Positions 1 through 11,222 of a stretch of 64,000 bases of DNA are shown piece by piece. The position numbers and the translations under genes are program-made. The notes beneath the pieces were generated by a model. The model was not told the origin of the DNA, did no database searches, and worked only from the letters and a program-made list of their open reading frames with translations. The DNA is taken from NCBI RefSeq assembly GCF_031143425.1, contig NC_090447.1, positions 30,842,238 to 30,906,237 on the forward strand, written 5' to 3'. This DNA is from Pleurodeles waltl. Its lineage: Eukaryota; Chordata; Amphibia; Caudata; Salamandridae. Position 1 is the stretch's first letter, and each line of letters begins with the position of its first letter.

Positions 1-1800
1 CATTTCTGTCACTAACTGGAAGAAGGCTAACAGCACACAAAATAGTAACAATGGGGTATGTCCCAGTAAAATGCCAAACTTGTGTTTAAAATGTGGTTTT
101 CTCATTCAAGTCTGCCTGTTCATGAAAGCAGGGAAGATGGTGATTTTAGCACCTCAACCCCTTTGTTGATGCCATTTTCAGGGAAACAAACACAAGTCTT
201 CTTCTTCAGCCCTTTTTCCCATTTAAAAAAAAAAGATTGTTGTATTTTTAAAAATGTCTTGGTCTCTTCCAGGGAAACCCACAAACTCTGGGTACCTCTA
301 GAATCCCTAGGATTTTGGGACAATAGGACACAAATTTGGCGTGGGTAGCCTATGTGGACAACAAGTTATGAGGGCCTAAGCATGAACTGCCCCAAATAGC
401 CAAATTAGGCTCAGCACTGGGGGAGGAACGTGGGGGGGGGGGCGGTTGGGGAGGCTTGGTAGTGAAGGGGTTAAGGTAGAGGCAAATGGAAAGGAGCAAG
501 TAGCGAAAGATTACACAATGATATCTGTAGCAAAATATTTGACCCATAAGTTATCTTAAACCTCAAATGTGTGATCTAACATCCCGTGTAATGCTCAGGT
601 GCAGCCACATTAACCATCCAAGCTGCTTTAAGAGGATTGATCAGTACTGCTCAGGATTTTCATGCCAAGGTAAATTAAAATAGCACTAAAATCATAACAA
701 TCCTGTAATTTTCCCCCTTGGAGTATAGGCACAGCATCAACAAGATGAAAACACTTCAAAAGTGTTTTAGAGTTTTCTGGACTATTCCTAAATGTTTTTA
801 ATGAAACCAGAGGCAGAATTGCTAATTCAAAGAAAGAGAACCCAGGAGGTTTTACATAAAGTGCTTTTTAAGAACAGTTTGTTTCAATGAAGAAGGTGAC
901 AACCCTTCTTGAAGTATTGGAAGAAGATGGAGAGACCAACTGAGTGCTCACATTCATTGTTAGAATCCACAGCCATGTGCACCCCTGTGGCACCAACAGA
1001 CAGTGGGTGTGATAAATGCTTCCCAAATATGAGTGGGGCAGCTCCAGGACAAGTGTCCTCCCCTCACAGAAAACATTCAGCACACCACCAGCAGAGCAAG
1101 CATGTGGATGGAGATGTGTACCTATGGATGGGTTTTGTGTGTGATGTGCGTCTGTGACCAGATGGATGCAGATGTGGATGGATGTGTGTAAATGACCTCA
1201 ATGCTGCTGCAGATGGACATGCTCCCTTCTTGTGCACATGCTGCCTTGTAAAAAGAGGATAAAGACATTAAAGGACATGCTCATGAGACGAGACACAAGA
1301 CATCTCAGTGATGGTGAAGCACTGCTACTGAATCTCATCATGAATCCTGATACAGTGGCTTGAGGTTGCTTTGGGAATCATACCTGGCAGCATAATGTTC
1401 TGCAATTAAAAACATGATGTCTTGGATATGACACTGTGGGGTGGCCACTGCTGTCTGTAGGAGAAGCTCATAGCTGAAAAAATCCATCCAAGCCTCTCAC
1501 AATGATGTATAGCATTTTGTTGACGTATGTTCCAGTTCTAAGATCACACATTGAAAGCATCCAGCAGTTGCAGTAACCATTTACCCTAATTTATCAGGAC
1601 ATTCAGTAATTAAAGCGCTTGAGAATAACACAACTTAAGAACTCATCCTTAAGATGCTAATTGACTGTTAATAAAAGTTCTTGTTTTTTGCTGATATTCT
1701 CAGAGTAGATATCATCACCTGTGACCCACTGTCACGCTACAGAGACAGGGTTGCGGGTGGTGCAGTGCTGCGACATTGAAGACCTGACTAGGCATGCTGA
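1..1800. other. Unannotated non-coding stretch
   Basis: Nothing recognisable. Open frames are short (under about 90 codons) and look like chance. A run of G (about 432-442) and a loose GATG/TGTG-rich patch (about 1100-1200) are simple-sequence features. No terminal inverted repeats, LTR ends or protein similarity are visible by eye. Confidence 0.5.
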
Positions 1801-1979
1801 TACTTGTCACATACAGAAAGAGGGGACATGATGCTGCCCTGGGGAAGACATAATCCCTGATACACAAACACGTTCATTTCAAACTCCTCAGAAACACACT
1901 CAAGGCACTACACAACTTAGGAACCACCTACCTGAACCTTTGCATCTCCTTCTACTAACCACTCAGACACCTCTGCTCC

Positions 1980-4900
1980 GCAGGACTCCTGCTCACACAC
2001 ACCCCACACATACTCAGAAACAGGTCAGGAGGATGAGCGTTCTCTTACATGGGTCCTGAAGTGTGGAACGGCTCCCACTTCACACTGAGTCTCCTCCTCT
2101 CTTGTTGAATTCCACAAGCAGGACTCCTGCTCACACACACCCCACACATACTCAGACACAGGTCAGGAGGATGAGCGTTCTCTTACATGGGTCCTGAAGT
2201 GTGGAACGGCTCCCACTTCACACTGAGTCTCCTCCTCTCTTCTTGAATTCCACAAGCAGGACTCCTGCTCACACACACCCCACACATACTCAGACACAGG
2301 TCAGGAGGATGAGCGTTCTCTTACATGGGTCCTGAAGTGTGGAACGGCTCCCACTTCACACTGAGTCTCCTCCTCTCTTCTTGAATTCCACAAGCAGGAC
2401 TCCTGCTCACACACACCCCACACATACTCAGACACAGGTCAGGAGGATGAGCGTTCTCTTACATGGGTCCTAAAGTTGTGGAACGGCTCCCACTTCACAC
2501 TGAGTCTCCTCCTCTCTTCTTGAATTCCACATGCAGGACTCCTGCTCACACACACCCCACACATACTCAGACACAGGTCAGGAGGATGAGCGTTCTCTCA
2601 CATGGGTCCTGAAGTGTGGAACGGCTCACTTCACACCGAGTCTCCTCTCTTCTTGAATTCCACAAGCAGGACTCCTGCTCACACACACCCCACACATACT
2701 CAGACACAGGTCAGGAGGATGAGCGTTCTCTTACATGGGTCCTAAAGTTGTGGAACGGCTCCCACTTCACACTGAGTCTCCTCCTCTCTTCTTGAATTCC
2801 ACATGCAGGACTCCTGCTCACACACACCCCACACATACTCAGACACAGGTCAGGAGGATGAGCGTTCTCTTACATGGGTCCTGAAGTGTGGAACGGCTCC
2901 CACTTCACACTGAGTCTCCTCCTCTCTTCTTGAATTCCACAAGCAGGACTCCTGCTCACACACACCCCACACATACTCAGACACAGGCCAGGAGGATGAG
3001 CGTTCTCTTACATGGGTCCTGAAGTGTGGAACGGCTCCCACTTCACACTGAGTCTCCTCTCTTCTTGAATTCCACAAGCAGGACTCCTGCTCACACACAC
3101 CCCACACATACTCAGACACAGGTCAGGAGGATGAGCGTTCTCTTACATGGGTCCTGAAGTGTGGAACGGCTCCCACTTCACACCGAGTCTCCTCCTCTCT
3201 TCTTGAATTCCACAAGCAGGACTCCTGCTCACACACACCCCACACATACTCAGACACAGGTCAGGAGGATGAGCGTTCTCTTACATGGGTCCTGAAGTGT
3301 GGAACGGCTCCCACTTCACACTGAGTCTCCTCCTCTCTTCTTGAATTCCACAAGCAGGAATCCTGCTCACACACACCCCACACATACTCAGACACAGGTC
3401 AGGAGGATGAGCGTTCTCTTACATGGGTCCTGAAGTGTGGAACGGCTCCCACTTCACACCGAGTCTCCTCTCTTCTTGAATTCCACAAGCAGGACTCCTG
3501 CTCACACACACCCCACACATACTCAGACACAGGTCAGGAGGATGAGCGTTCTCTTACATGGGTCCTAAGGTGTGGAACGGCTCCCACTTCACACCGAGTC
3601 TCCTCCTCTGTTCTTGAATTCCACAAGCAGGACTCCTGCTCACACACACCCCACACATACTCAGACACAGGTCAGGAGGATGAGCGTTCTCTTACATGGG
3701 TCCTAAAGTTGTGGAACGGCTCCCACTTCACACTGAGTCTCCTCCTCTCTTCTTGAATTCCACATGCAGGACTCCTGCTCACACACACCCCACACATACT
3801 CAGACACAGGTCAGGAGGATGAGCGTTCTCTTACATGGGTCCTGAAGTGTGGAACGGCTCCCACTTCACACTGAGTCTCCTCCTCTCTTCTTGAATTCCA
3901 CAAGCAGGACTCCTGCTCACACACACCCCACACATACTCAGACACAGGCCAGGAGGATGAGCGTTCTCTTACATGGGTCCTGAAGTGTGGAACGGCTCCC
4001 ACTTCACACTGAGTCTCCTCTCTTCTTGAATTCCACAAGCAGGACTCCTGCTCACACACACCCCACACATACTCAGACACAGGTCAGGAGGATGAGCGTT
4101 CTCTTACATGGGTCCTGAAGTGTGGAACGGCTCCCACTTCACACCGAGTCTCCTCCTCTCTTCTTGAATTCCACAAGCAGGACTCCTGCTCACACACACC
4201 CCACACATACTCAGACACAGGTCAGGAGGATGAGCGTTCTCTTACATGGGTCCTGAAGTGTGGAACGGCTCCCACTTCACACTGAGTCTCCTCCTCTCTT
4301 CTTGAATTCCACAAGCAGGAATCCTGCTCACACACACCCCACACATACTCAGACACAGGTCAGGAGGATGAGCGTTCTCTTACATGGGTCCTGAAGTGTG
4401 GAACGGCTCCCACTTCACACCGAGTCTCCTCTCTTCTTGAATTCCACAAGCAGGACTCCTGCTCACACACACCCCACACATACTCAGACACAGGTCAGGA
4501 GGATGAGCGTTCTCTTACATGGGTCCTAAGGTGTGGAACGGCTCCCACTTCACACCGAGTCTCCTCCTCTCTTCTTGAATTCCACAAGCAGGACTCCTGC
4601 TCACACACACCCCACACATACTCAGACACAGGTCAGGAGGATGAGCGTTCTCTTACATGGGTCCTAAAGTTGTGGAACGGCTCCCACTTCACACTGAGTC
4701 TCCTCCTCTCTTTTTGAATTCCACAAGCAGGACTCCTGCTCACACACACCCCACACATACTCAGACACAGGTCAGGAGGATGAGCGTTCTCTTACATGGG
4801 TCCTGAAGTGTGGAACGGCTCCCACTTCACACTGAGTCTCCTCCTCTCTTCTTGAATTCCACAAGCAGGACTCCTGCTCACACACACCCCACACATACTC

Positions 4901-5419
4901 AGACACAGGTCAGGAGGATGAGCGTTCTCTTACATGGGTCCTAAGGTGTGGAACGGCTCCCACTTCACACTGAGTCTCCTCCTCTCTTCTTGAATTCCAC
5001 AAGCAGGACTCCTGCTCACACACACCCCACACATACTCAGAGACAGGTCAGGAGGATGAGCATTCTCTTACATGGGTCCTGAAGTGTGGAACGGCTCCCA
5101 CTTCACACCGAGTCTCCTCCTCTGTTCTTGAATTCCACAAGCAGGACTCCTGCTCACACACACCCCACACATACTCAGACACAGGTCAGGAGGATGAGCG
5201 TTCTCTTACATGGGTCCTAAAGTTGTGGAACGGCTCCCACTTCACACTGAGTCTCCTCCTCTCTTCTTGAATTCCACAAGCAGGACTCCTGCTCACACAC
5301 ACCCCACACATACTCAGACACAGGTCAGGAGGATGAGCGTTCTCTTACATGGGTCCTGAAGTGTGGAACGGCTCCCACTTCACACTGAGTCTCCTCCTCT
5401 CTTCTTGAATTCCACAAGA
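1980..5419 (+). repeat. 138-bp satellite, about 25 copies
   Basis: A tandem array with a 138-bp period, measured from successive GCAGG starts at 2118, 2256 and 2394. A few units are shorter (a CTC-type deletion in the CTCCTCCTCT tract) or one base longer. Each unit contains ACTCCTGCTCACACAC, GTCAGGAGGATGAGCG and GAATTCCACAAG. Because 138 is 46 codons, the frame is kept across units and long open frames appear on the minus strand at 2850-3119 and 3811-4080; these are not genes. The unit matches the part of the flanking LINE polymerase tail between its left and right remnants, so the array most likely arose by amplification of LINE coding DNA in place. Unit-to-unit identity is high. Confidence 0.95.
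2660..4561 (+). repeat. 961-bp higher-order duplication within the 138-bp array
   Basis: Diagnostic variants recur exactly 961 bp apart: the CACATGCAGG variant at 2801 and 3762, the GCAGGAATCC variant near 3354 and 4315, and the TCCTAAGGTG variant near 3566 and 4527. The minus-strand open frames at 2850-3119 and 3811-4080 are identical. A block of about seven units was therefore duplicated as a whole, as expected from unequal exchange. Confidence 0.85.
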
Positions 5420-5545
5420 AGCTGAAGACCTGCCTTTCAATTAGCAACCTACCCGAGGCAGGTCTAGGCACACACACCTGATCAGTGACAGCGTACCCTG
5501 GCGGGTGATAGGGCACTTTACAAATACACTTTCCATAACATATTT

Positions 5546-5947
5546 GAGAGCTGACTTCAGTTGCTGAAGCACTGTGTCCCAAGTGTCCAAGCACCGCACC
5601 CAAGGCCTGAGAATGAAGCTCCAACGCTCTGCATTGACAGGATCACTTTGATCAAAGATGTGTAACTAGGAAACCATTCCAAGAGGCATGGCCTACTTAA
5701 AGTTGTGGCTTAGGACTCGGAAACTAAATTCCTGTGCTTTACGAAAAGCGTGGTTTGTGGCCAGCAATTGGGTTTCTCTCCTTGAGTGTTATATTATTGC
5801 ATCCAGATGTATAACACGACAACTTACATAAACTTAAGAAACAAGCCAGACCCATTAGCTTTACCCAATGGATGTTAGCAGTATCAATAAGGTGATTTTG
5901 TTGTGAATTCACATTACTGAAAATGGTTCAAATCTGAAAATGTAAGA
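5546..5947. other. Unannotated stretch
   Basis: Nothing recognisable beyond the LINE tail that ends just upstream. No long open frame, repeat or element end was seen. Confidence 0.4.
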
Positions 5948-6187
5948 ATGAATAAACATTGCTTAGATTTGTGGAGGAGAGGCATCTCAATCGCTTCAAT
6001 TTTGGTTCTTGCCTGTTTCTTCGAATGTATGTCGGAACGACGCCTTCCGGAACAACGAATGCCTGAACAACGAGGTCGGAACAATGACCTTGTTGTTACC
6101 ACTAATGCATTTTCCACGAATGCCTTAACAATGATTTTTCATTGTAAAGGCATTCCTGGTAAAGGCATTAGTGATAGGCATGCATTG

Positions 6188-6722
6188 TTCCTGCATGCGT
6201 CCCCCTGGCCCCCCACCCCCACCCCTAAAAATTACCGCAACCCCCTGCACCCCCCCTAAAACCACACCAACCCCCCACCCTTGCCCCTAAAACTACCCCA
6301 ACCTCCACCTCCTCCCTAAAATTACTGCGACCCCCACCCTACCCCCCAAAACCTAAAACAACCCCAACCCCCACCCCATCCCTGAAACCTAAAGTACCCC
6401 AACCCCCACCCCTAAAACTACTCCGAGCCCCCCAACCTGCCCCTAAACCTAAACCCCCCAGCCCACACCCCACGCCTAAAATTACTCGACCCCCCAACCC
6501 ACCCCTAAAACCTAAAACCCCAACCCCGCCCGCTCCTAAAACTGAAAATACCCCGACCCCGCCCCTAAAACTACTCCAAGCCCCCCACCCCGCCCCTAAA
6601 CCTAAACCCCCCCAACCCCCCACCCGCTCCTAAAATTACCCGACCCCTCAACCCACCCCCAAAACCTAAAACCCCAACCCCGCCCCTAAAACTGAAAATA
6701 CCCAACCCCCCCACCCCCGCCC
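6188..6722. repeat. C-rich low-complexity tract, CCCC(N)ACCCCTAAAA-like
   Basis: About 530 bp built of degenerate CCCCAACCCC(ACC)CCTAAAACCTAAA-type words with almost no G on the plus strand. The opposite strand therefore has many runs of four or more G and reads as a glycine-rich pseudo-peptide. The words recall C-strand telomeric repeats but are irregular and not a clean hexamer. G-quadruplex or i-motif potential is a reasonable inference from the runs. Confidence 0.85.
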
Positions 6723-6781
6723 CACTTACCTGAGTCGTCGCCTCGTCGCGTCGTCCTCCTCTGCCGACTCCCTTGCTTGTA

Positions 6782-6825
6782 CCTTAACCACGCATGTGCG
6801 TTGTTCAGCACATGCGTGGTTAAGG
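6782..6825. repeat. Perfect 18-bp hairpin palindrome
   Basis: The left arm 6782-6799 (CCTTAACCACGCATGTGC) is exactly complementary to the right arm 6808-6825, with an 8-base spacer (6800-6807, GTTGTTCA). A third partial copy of the GTGGTTAAGG word follows at about 6842-6851. It lies in the right end of the C-rich inverted-repeat element. Confidence 0.9.
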
Positions 6826-6915
6826 CACAAAACAACGAAGTCGTGGTTAAGGAAAGCGTAGTTCCGCTTTCGTTGCCCACGACTTTGTTGTTCCGGAGTC
6901 GGCCTTAAGGGCGCT

Positions 6916-7940
6916 TCACGTTTCTTCAGTTGTCTTTCCTTATGTAAGGCACTTACTCCATTTTTCTTTTTCCATCTTTCTGAAATCCTCAATCTGCATA
7001 TCCCATGCACCATCATTTCCTCTTCACACCACTGCGCCACTCCTCTTCTGCAAAGTACTTCAGCTCATCTCCTAGCTTGACCAGCACCACACGCAACCAA
7101 CCCACCAACACAGCTTCAGCCGTTCCATTTTTTGCCCTTTCGCACTGTCAACTTACAGCTGTGTACTACCTTCTCACATTTTCCCATAAAATCATAATAC
7201 AAATTGGCACATATATGGCCATCGAGCTATGTGCTGTGCTGAGAGGCCTGTGCATGTGTATGAAGTCTGAACACCTTTATGACCCACTGACGACACTGTA
7301 AGAAATTCACACTACCCTCAAACTCATCTTCAGAGCTCACGTGAACGCTCACTCACAATCAGATCTCACCCAGTCGTCTAGAGGCAACTCAGTTCCCATA
7401 AAGTTTCATGGAAAAACCTTCACAAACACAACACGTGGAAACAATGCTCCTATGTAATACAAGATGAGGTTAAAATCAAATGTAAACATGGCGGCATCAT
7501 TGTTATGGTTTACTCCAAGGCTTTGCATGGTTAATGGAAATCTAAACAATTTTTGCCTGTAAAGAATATGATTTTAGGACCAAATAGGAACCCGTTTCAA
7601 AGACAATTTTTAATTACTACCACATCTGAGACCTGGCAGGACCTAACCCTCTTAAGTCCACGCAGGCAGCACATTGATGGGGAGTGAGCAACAGGCGTGG
7701 ACTCCGTCAGATCCGTGCACATCACACACACATCTTTGGAGGCCACTCTGCCAAGCCAGGCTGAGTCTTAGAGGTAGGCAAGCCACTGAATGCTTGGGCC
7801 AGGCTAGGGTCAGATGCTGGGCTCTCAAACATCTCCAGGTCCTCTTGGACCCTCGAGCCCATGTAGCTCCTACCCTTCCCCAGGTTGTAACCTCATGTAC
7901 CAAGAATTAACAACAAGGCAGTGACCTTTGATGTAAAGGG
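6916..7940. other. Unannotated stretch
   Basis: No gene or element recognised. Open frames below 105 codons on either strand have no recognisable domain. Confidence 0.4.
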
Positions 7941-7949
7941 GTGTAGAGA

Positions 7950-8090
7950 AAAAGCTACACATTTAGTGGCTGAATGGCACAGTGTGAATCCAGAAAACCT
8001 GGGATCAGTCCCAGCTTCACGGCTTGAACAAATTTGTGTGATCCCAGGCAAACATATTTTATTAAAACGAGCTTTCGTTTTTTTCTTTAT
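7950..8090 (+). mobile_element. tRNA-derived SINE fragment (CORE-like)
   Basis: An A-box-like GGCTGAATGG (about 7968) and a B-box-like GGGATCAGTCCC (about 8007) lie at tRNA-like spacing, followed by TGTGATCCCAGGCAAA. That last block resembles the start of the conserved core of MIR/CORE-SINEs (TGTGACCTTGGGCAAGTCAC in consensus). A related but better-preserved copy lies near 42.5 kb. The 3' tail is unclear and the copy is probably truncated. Confidence 0.45.
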
Positions 8091-8453
8091 CGCATACAGG
8101 AGTACCTCCAAATGAGTGAGTTCCAGATGTGTGTCTGATTTAAAAAATTATGTTGCTCCATCTGTATCAACAACCCAGGCCACATAAAGAGTGCACAGAA
8201 CAACTCACTTGCCTCTGAATTCACTACAGGGGCTGTCATCAGGGCGGAGGTAGGGAATGTGAATCAAGTTCCTGTTTTAAAAATATCACTTTTAATAAAT
8301 GTCTGTCAGCGTAGTGATATAATCTGATGTATTATGGTGAAAAGCTTCACATTAAAGAAAAACACTTTTTTGTAATTGTAATTTCGAAGCAACTTTGGGG
8401 CATCATTTACCTGCACAAAGGTAAATTTAGACCAAAAGTTATGACTTTTGCTA

Positions 8454-8639
8454 TTCACAAAGGTAGGTTACGAGTAGTATCTTTACGTCTGCACTCGGGG
8501 TGGAAGCTCTGCATTCCAGGCGGAATCTCTGCCCCAAGTACGGAGATGTCACTCCGCCCTTTGAATGGAATCTCTGCACTACGGACGGATCTCCCCGACT
8601 GCAGACGCAAAGAAGCTACTTGTAACTTACCTTCGTGAA
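8454..8639. mobile_element. 186-bp MITE with about 40-bp terminal inverted repeats and TA duplication
   Basis: The first about 40 bases, starting TTCACAAAGGTAGGTTAC, match the reverse complement of the last about 40 bases (TTCACGAAGGTAAGTTAC) with few mismatches, and both inner ends reach GTCTGCA. The dinucleotide TA flanks both ends (8452-8453 and 8640-8641), as expected for a Tc1/mariner-type target duplication. There is no coding capacity. The interior holds several TCTCTGC/CGGA words in alternating orientation. The superfamily is inferred from the TA target only. Confidence 0.75.
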
Positions 8640-8641
8640 TA

Positions 8642-9036
8642 CCGAAAAGTAGTAGAGTTAGTACAATTATTTACTTTACTGTTTTAATTTAAATGTTTTT
8701 AAACATTATTTAGTATTGTTTCATATATAATATATACAATATATCTATAAGTATTTGATTTAAACTATTTAATTTACATCATATTACATTATATTGCATT
8801 TAAGTATTTTAATTTTTTTTTAAAAAGACTTTACGGTATACATTTAATTAGAAAGAAAAATTCTTACCTTGTTTTGGAGGCTATTCTCTTCCACAATATT
8901 CTTGACATGATATTTTTGTCATTCCTATTAAAAGAATCAGAAGAGAACATTAAGGTTAACAATAATTTTGATGCAAACGTTCTGTGCCTCCATATTTTTG
9001 TCATACAACCAGCCAGAGTTAACCCCTTTTAGGTAC
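8642..9036. other. AT-rich unannotated stretch
   Basis: About 8690-8830 is very AT-rich with TATATA runs and a T homopolymer. No gene seen. It ends at the edge of the solo LTR. Confidence 0.5.
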
Positions 9037-11222
9037 TGTAGGAAGCGGACCCTTCATATAGTGAACCAACACGAGGTGCACTATGCAAAGAGTCCAGGCA
9101 AAACCCAAATGTGTCACATAGGCACAAATGACACCCCAGATGCTCTTTTTTGTGGTAGTGTGGTTGAGCAGTTAGGCATATTAGAGGGTAGTGCTAAGCA
9201 TGCATGGCACGCAAACATACAGTAAGCCAGACACACACTCAATAAAGAAATCCAAAACCATTTTCTAAAAATAACACACACTTTTATATAAATTTAGATA
9301 CCAATATCACTGAAATTAGGTGAGTACTTTTCGAGATATGCATTTTTAGGTTTTAAAAGTTGACAGTGCAATTTATGGGTGGGGTAATGTTATCCTATGG
9401 GGGGAAAATGTGTACTGCATTTGGACACATCACAGCGACTTACGGGACTGTTCTACAGGCCTTAGGGTGAGTGTGAAGTAGGGTCCAAGGCCAAACCAAC
9501 CGGTCACCTTGGGAGGCTCTGGAGCATCTGGGTGCAGAGGTGTGTTACGGCGTTGGGTGTGCCATGCACTTCAATGGGAAACTGTCCGGTCTGGAAGTTG
9601 CTGCAAGCTGGGACTGGAAGGTCAGTCCAGGGGAACCCACAGGGTGGTTCGACCCTAGATGTTCTCAGGCATGTGGGGACACTGTTGATCCACTTCTCCT
9701 CAGGCTGTGGGGCTCGGATGCAGCAGTATCTTTTGAATTCGGGTCCGGTGCTGGACTCACCTGCGGTTGGAGGGAGGTCTCTTGAAACAAGCTGCAGGTG
9801 CCACTGGGAAGTCCACAGGGGGCAAGCACAGGGTGGACTTTGTCTCTGTAGCCCCTGGGAACCATGCTAGCACCATTGGCTCACCTCAGTTCGGGCTAGC
9901 CGTTTCGGGTGCAGTGGTGATGTCAGGCATCAGGTTTTTGGTGGTCCGGGTCCTCCCAGTTCTGTCTTTGGTTGCCTGCAGATGCAAGGAAGCAGCTCCT
10001 CTTCTCCCAGGGAGTCCTGCTTGGCAATTCGCGTAGCACTGGCAGCTGTCCCAGTTTCTTGGAGGCTGCAGTGGCAGGACAGGTCAGTTGCTTCTTGAGG
10101 GTCGGTGCAGCAGACAGGCTACTAGGTTTTGCACCAAGTCAGTCGTGTTCCTTAATTCTTGGGTCAGCAGTCCTCTTTATCCACTCCTTCTTTTGTGTCC
10201 AGCGAAGATCTGTTTTCCTGGTATCAGGGGGTCCCCTAATTTATAGGGCGTTAAGGGGAGTAAAGGGTAGTAACTAATGCGCTCCTTACCCTTGGGGTCA
10301 CTACACCCCTTAGAGGACCACTTTCTTTGGGGAGTGGGCATCACCCTGTCTCAGAGTTCTGGATTATGGACGCCGTGCACATTCCATGTAAAAAAGCAGT
10401 GTTTTGGGGGGGCTGGAGTTTTGAGGCACGTACTTTTGAATACTCAGCATATTTAAAAAAAAATACAGGAGAAATATGTATTGTGAATAGAGAATAAAAA
10501 CAATTTCTGTAGTTTTTTAATCGGGGGGATTTTTGTTGTATATTGTGGTATTGACCCCTGTTAAACCTGGGTTTGTCTGGGGATTGTGTGCGTAGTGAGT
10601 GCATAGGACTGTGGAGAAACTGGTGAGTCATTGATTTCCAAGGGGAGATCTTCTTTCTGTCTGTTGAATATGGTGCTCTGTCCCCTTGGCACTGGGGCCC
10701 TCTTTCTCATTTTGATTAAGAATCAACAAAGACGTAGCAGGGACATATCAGCTCTTGTAGACATGTCTACATATGTAATATAATGCACCCTGACTTAGGG
10801 CTGTAAGGCCTGTTGTAGGGGTGACTTATAAATATTACATGCAGTGTTTAGGGAACATGGCACATAGGCTGTGTGCTGTGTCGTGTTTTCACTTTTTGGA
10901 GCACCTTGTCACGCAGCCTGAAATGTCAGTCTGCATGAGGTTGGTGCTGTGTCCCTTAGATTGGCACAAGTTATGCTGCAGCTCTTATGGTCCCTCTTCT
11001 GTACCCATGCCCTAAGGGGTATCACTTACTAGGGACTTACTGAAGTGCTAAAGGGCCTGGCCACTTGGGGATGAAGTGACCAGGTGCCTTGTTTTGGGGA
11101 AGGGACACTGGCACTGGGGACCTGGTTAGCAGGAACCCAGTGCACTTCAGTCAAAGTTGCATCAAAAAACGGGCAAAAAGAGTGTGTGGGCGAGTACCAC
11201 AACCAGAACCAAGCTTCCTACA
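9037..11222 (-). mobile_element. Solo giant LTR of a Ty3/gypsy-type family, minus strand
   Basis: The block starts TGTAGGAAGCGG at 9037 and ends GCTTCCTACA at 11222, so it has the TG...CA ends of an LTR. Read on the minus strand, the end near 11222 has the CTGCTAACCAGG(T)CCCCAGTGCC word shared with the LTR pieces near 33.1 and 61.4 kb, which supports minus orientation and membership of the same broad family. It has no coding capacity. The flanks (GGTAC on the left, ATCAG on the right) do not form a target duplication. Either the ends were joined by recombination between different copies or one flank has been altered. The length (2186 bp) is unusual for an LTR but matches the other LTRs in this window. 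Confidence 0.6.

Larger units (their letters stand above)
1863..5545 (+). pseudogene. CR1/L2-type LINE ORF2 C-terminus, split by an internal satellite
   Basis: The frame beginning near 1863 reads HFKLLRNTLKALHNLG and then, after a stop, a PLRHLCSAGLLL-like stretch and GPEVWNG. This follows the C-terminal tail of CR1/L2-like non-LTR retrotransposon polymerases, which typically has a KALHNLAPPYL-like block followed by APRLWNSLP. The natural continuation (KKLKTCL) appears only after the tandem array, at about 5413-5440, and is followed by a typical LINE 3' tail (TAGGGCACTTTACAAATAC, about 5507-5526). The LINE therefore flanks the satellite on both sides in the same orientation. Stops and frame changes mean it is dead. 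Family knowledge supports the general LINE assignment; the exact clade is inference. The 5' boundary could be nearer 1800. Confidence 0.6.
6030..6915. mobile_element. Probable inverted-repeat element with expanded C-rich core
   Basis: The left side (about 6030-6180) is rich in GGAACAACGA and AATGCCT motifs. The right side (about 6780-6915) carries similar motifs in the opposite orientation, for example CGTTGTTCCGGAGTCGG-like text against CTTCCGGAACAACGA on the left. Between them lies a 500-bp C-rich tract. This resembles a non-autonomous DNA element with imperfect long terminal inverted repeats and an expanded internal minisatellite. Exact ends and a target-site duplication could not be fixed, and there is no transposase. 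An unrelated palindrome-rich repeat is the alternative. Confidence 0.4.

Noticed and set aside
2850..4080. Identical 89-codon open frames on the minus strand (2850-3119 and 3811-4080)
   Set aside because: They lie wholly inside the 138-bp satellite, whose period is 46 codons; the frame is open by periodicity and the repeat explains the identity.
6188..6722. Interstitial telomeric repeat
   Set aside because: CCCTAA-like words occur but without a regular 6-bp period; the tract is better described as degenerate C-rich minisatellite.
9037..9043. Shared GGTACTGT(A/G)GGA text at 9032 and 32994 as a common insertion target
   Set aside because: The two LTRs are in opposite orientation, so the match joins a 3' end to a 5' end; it is short and probably coincidental.
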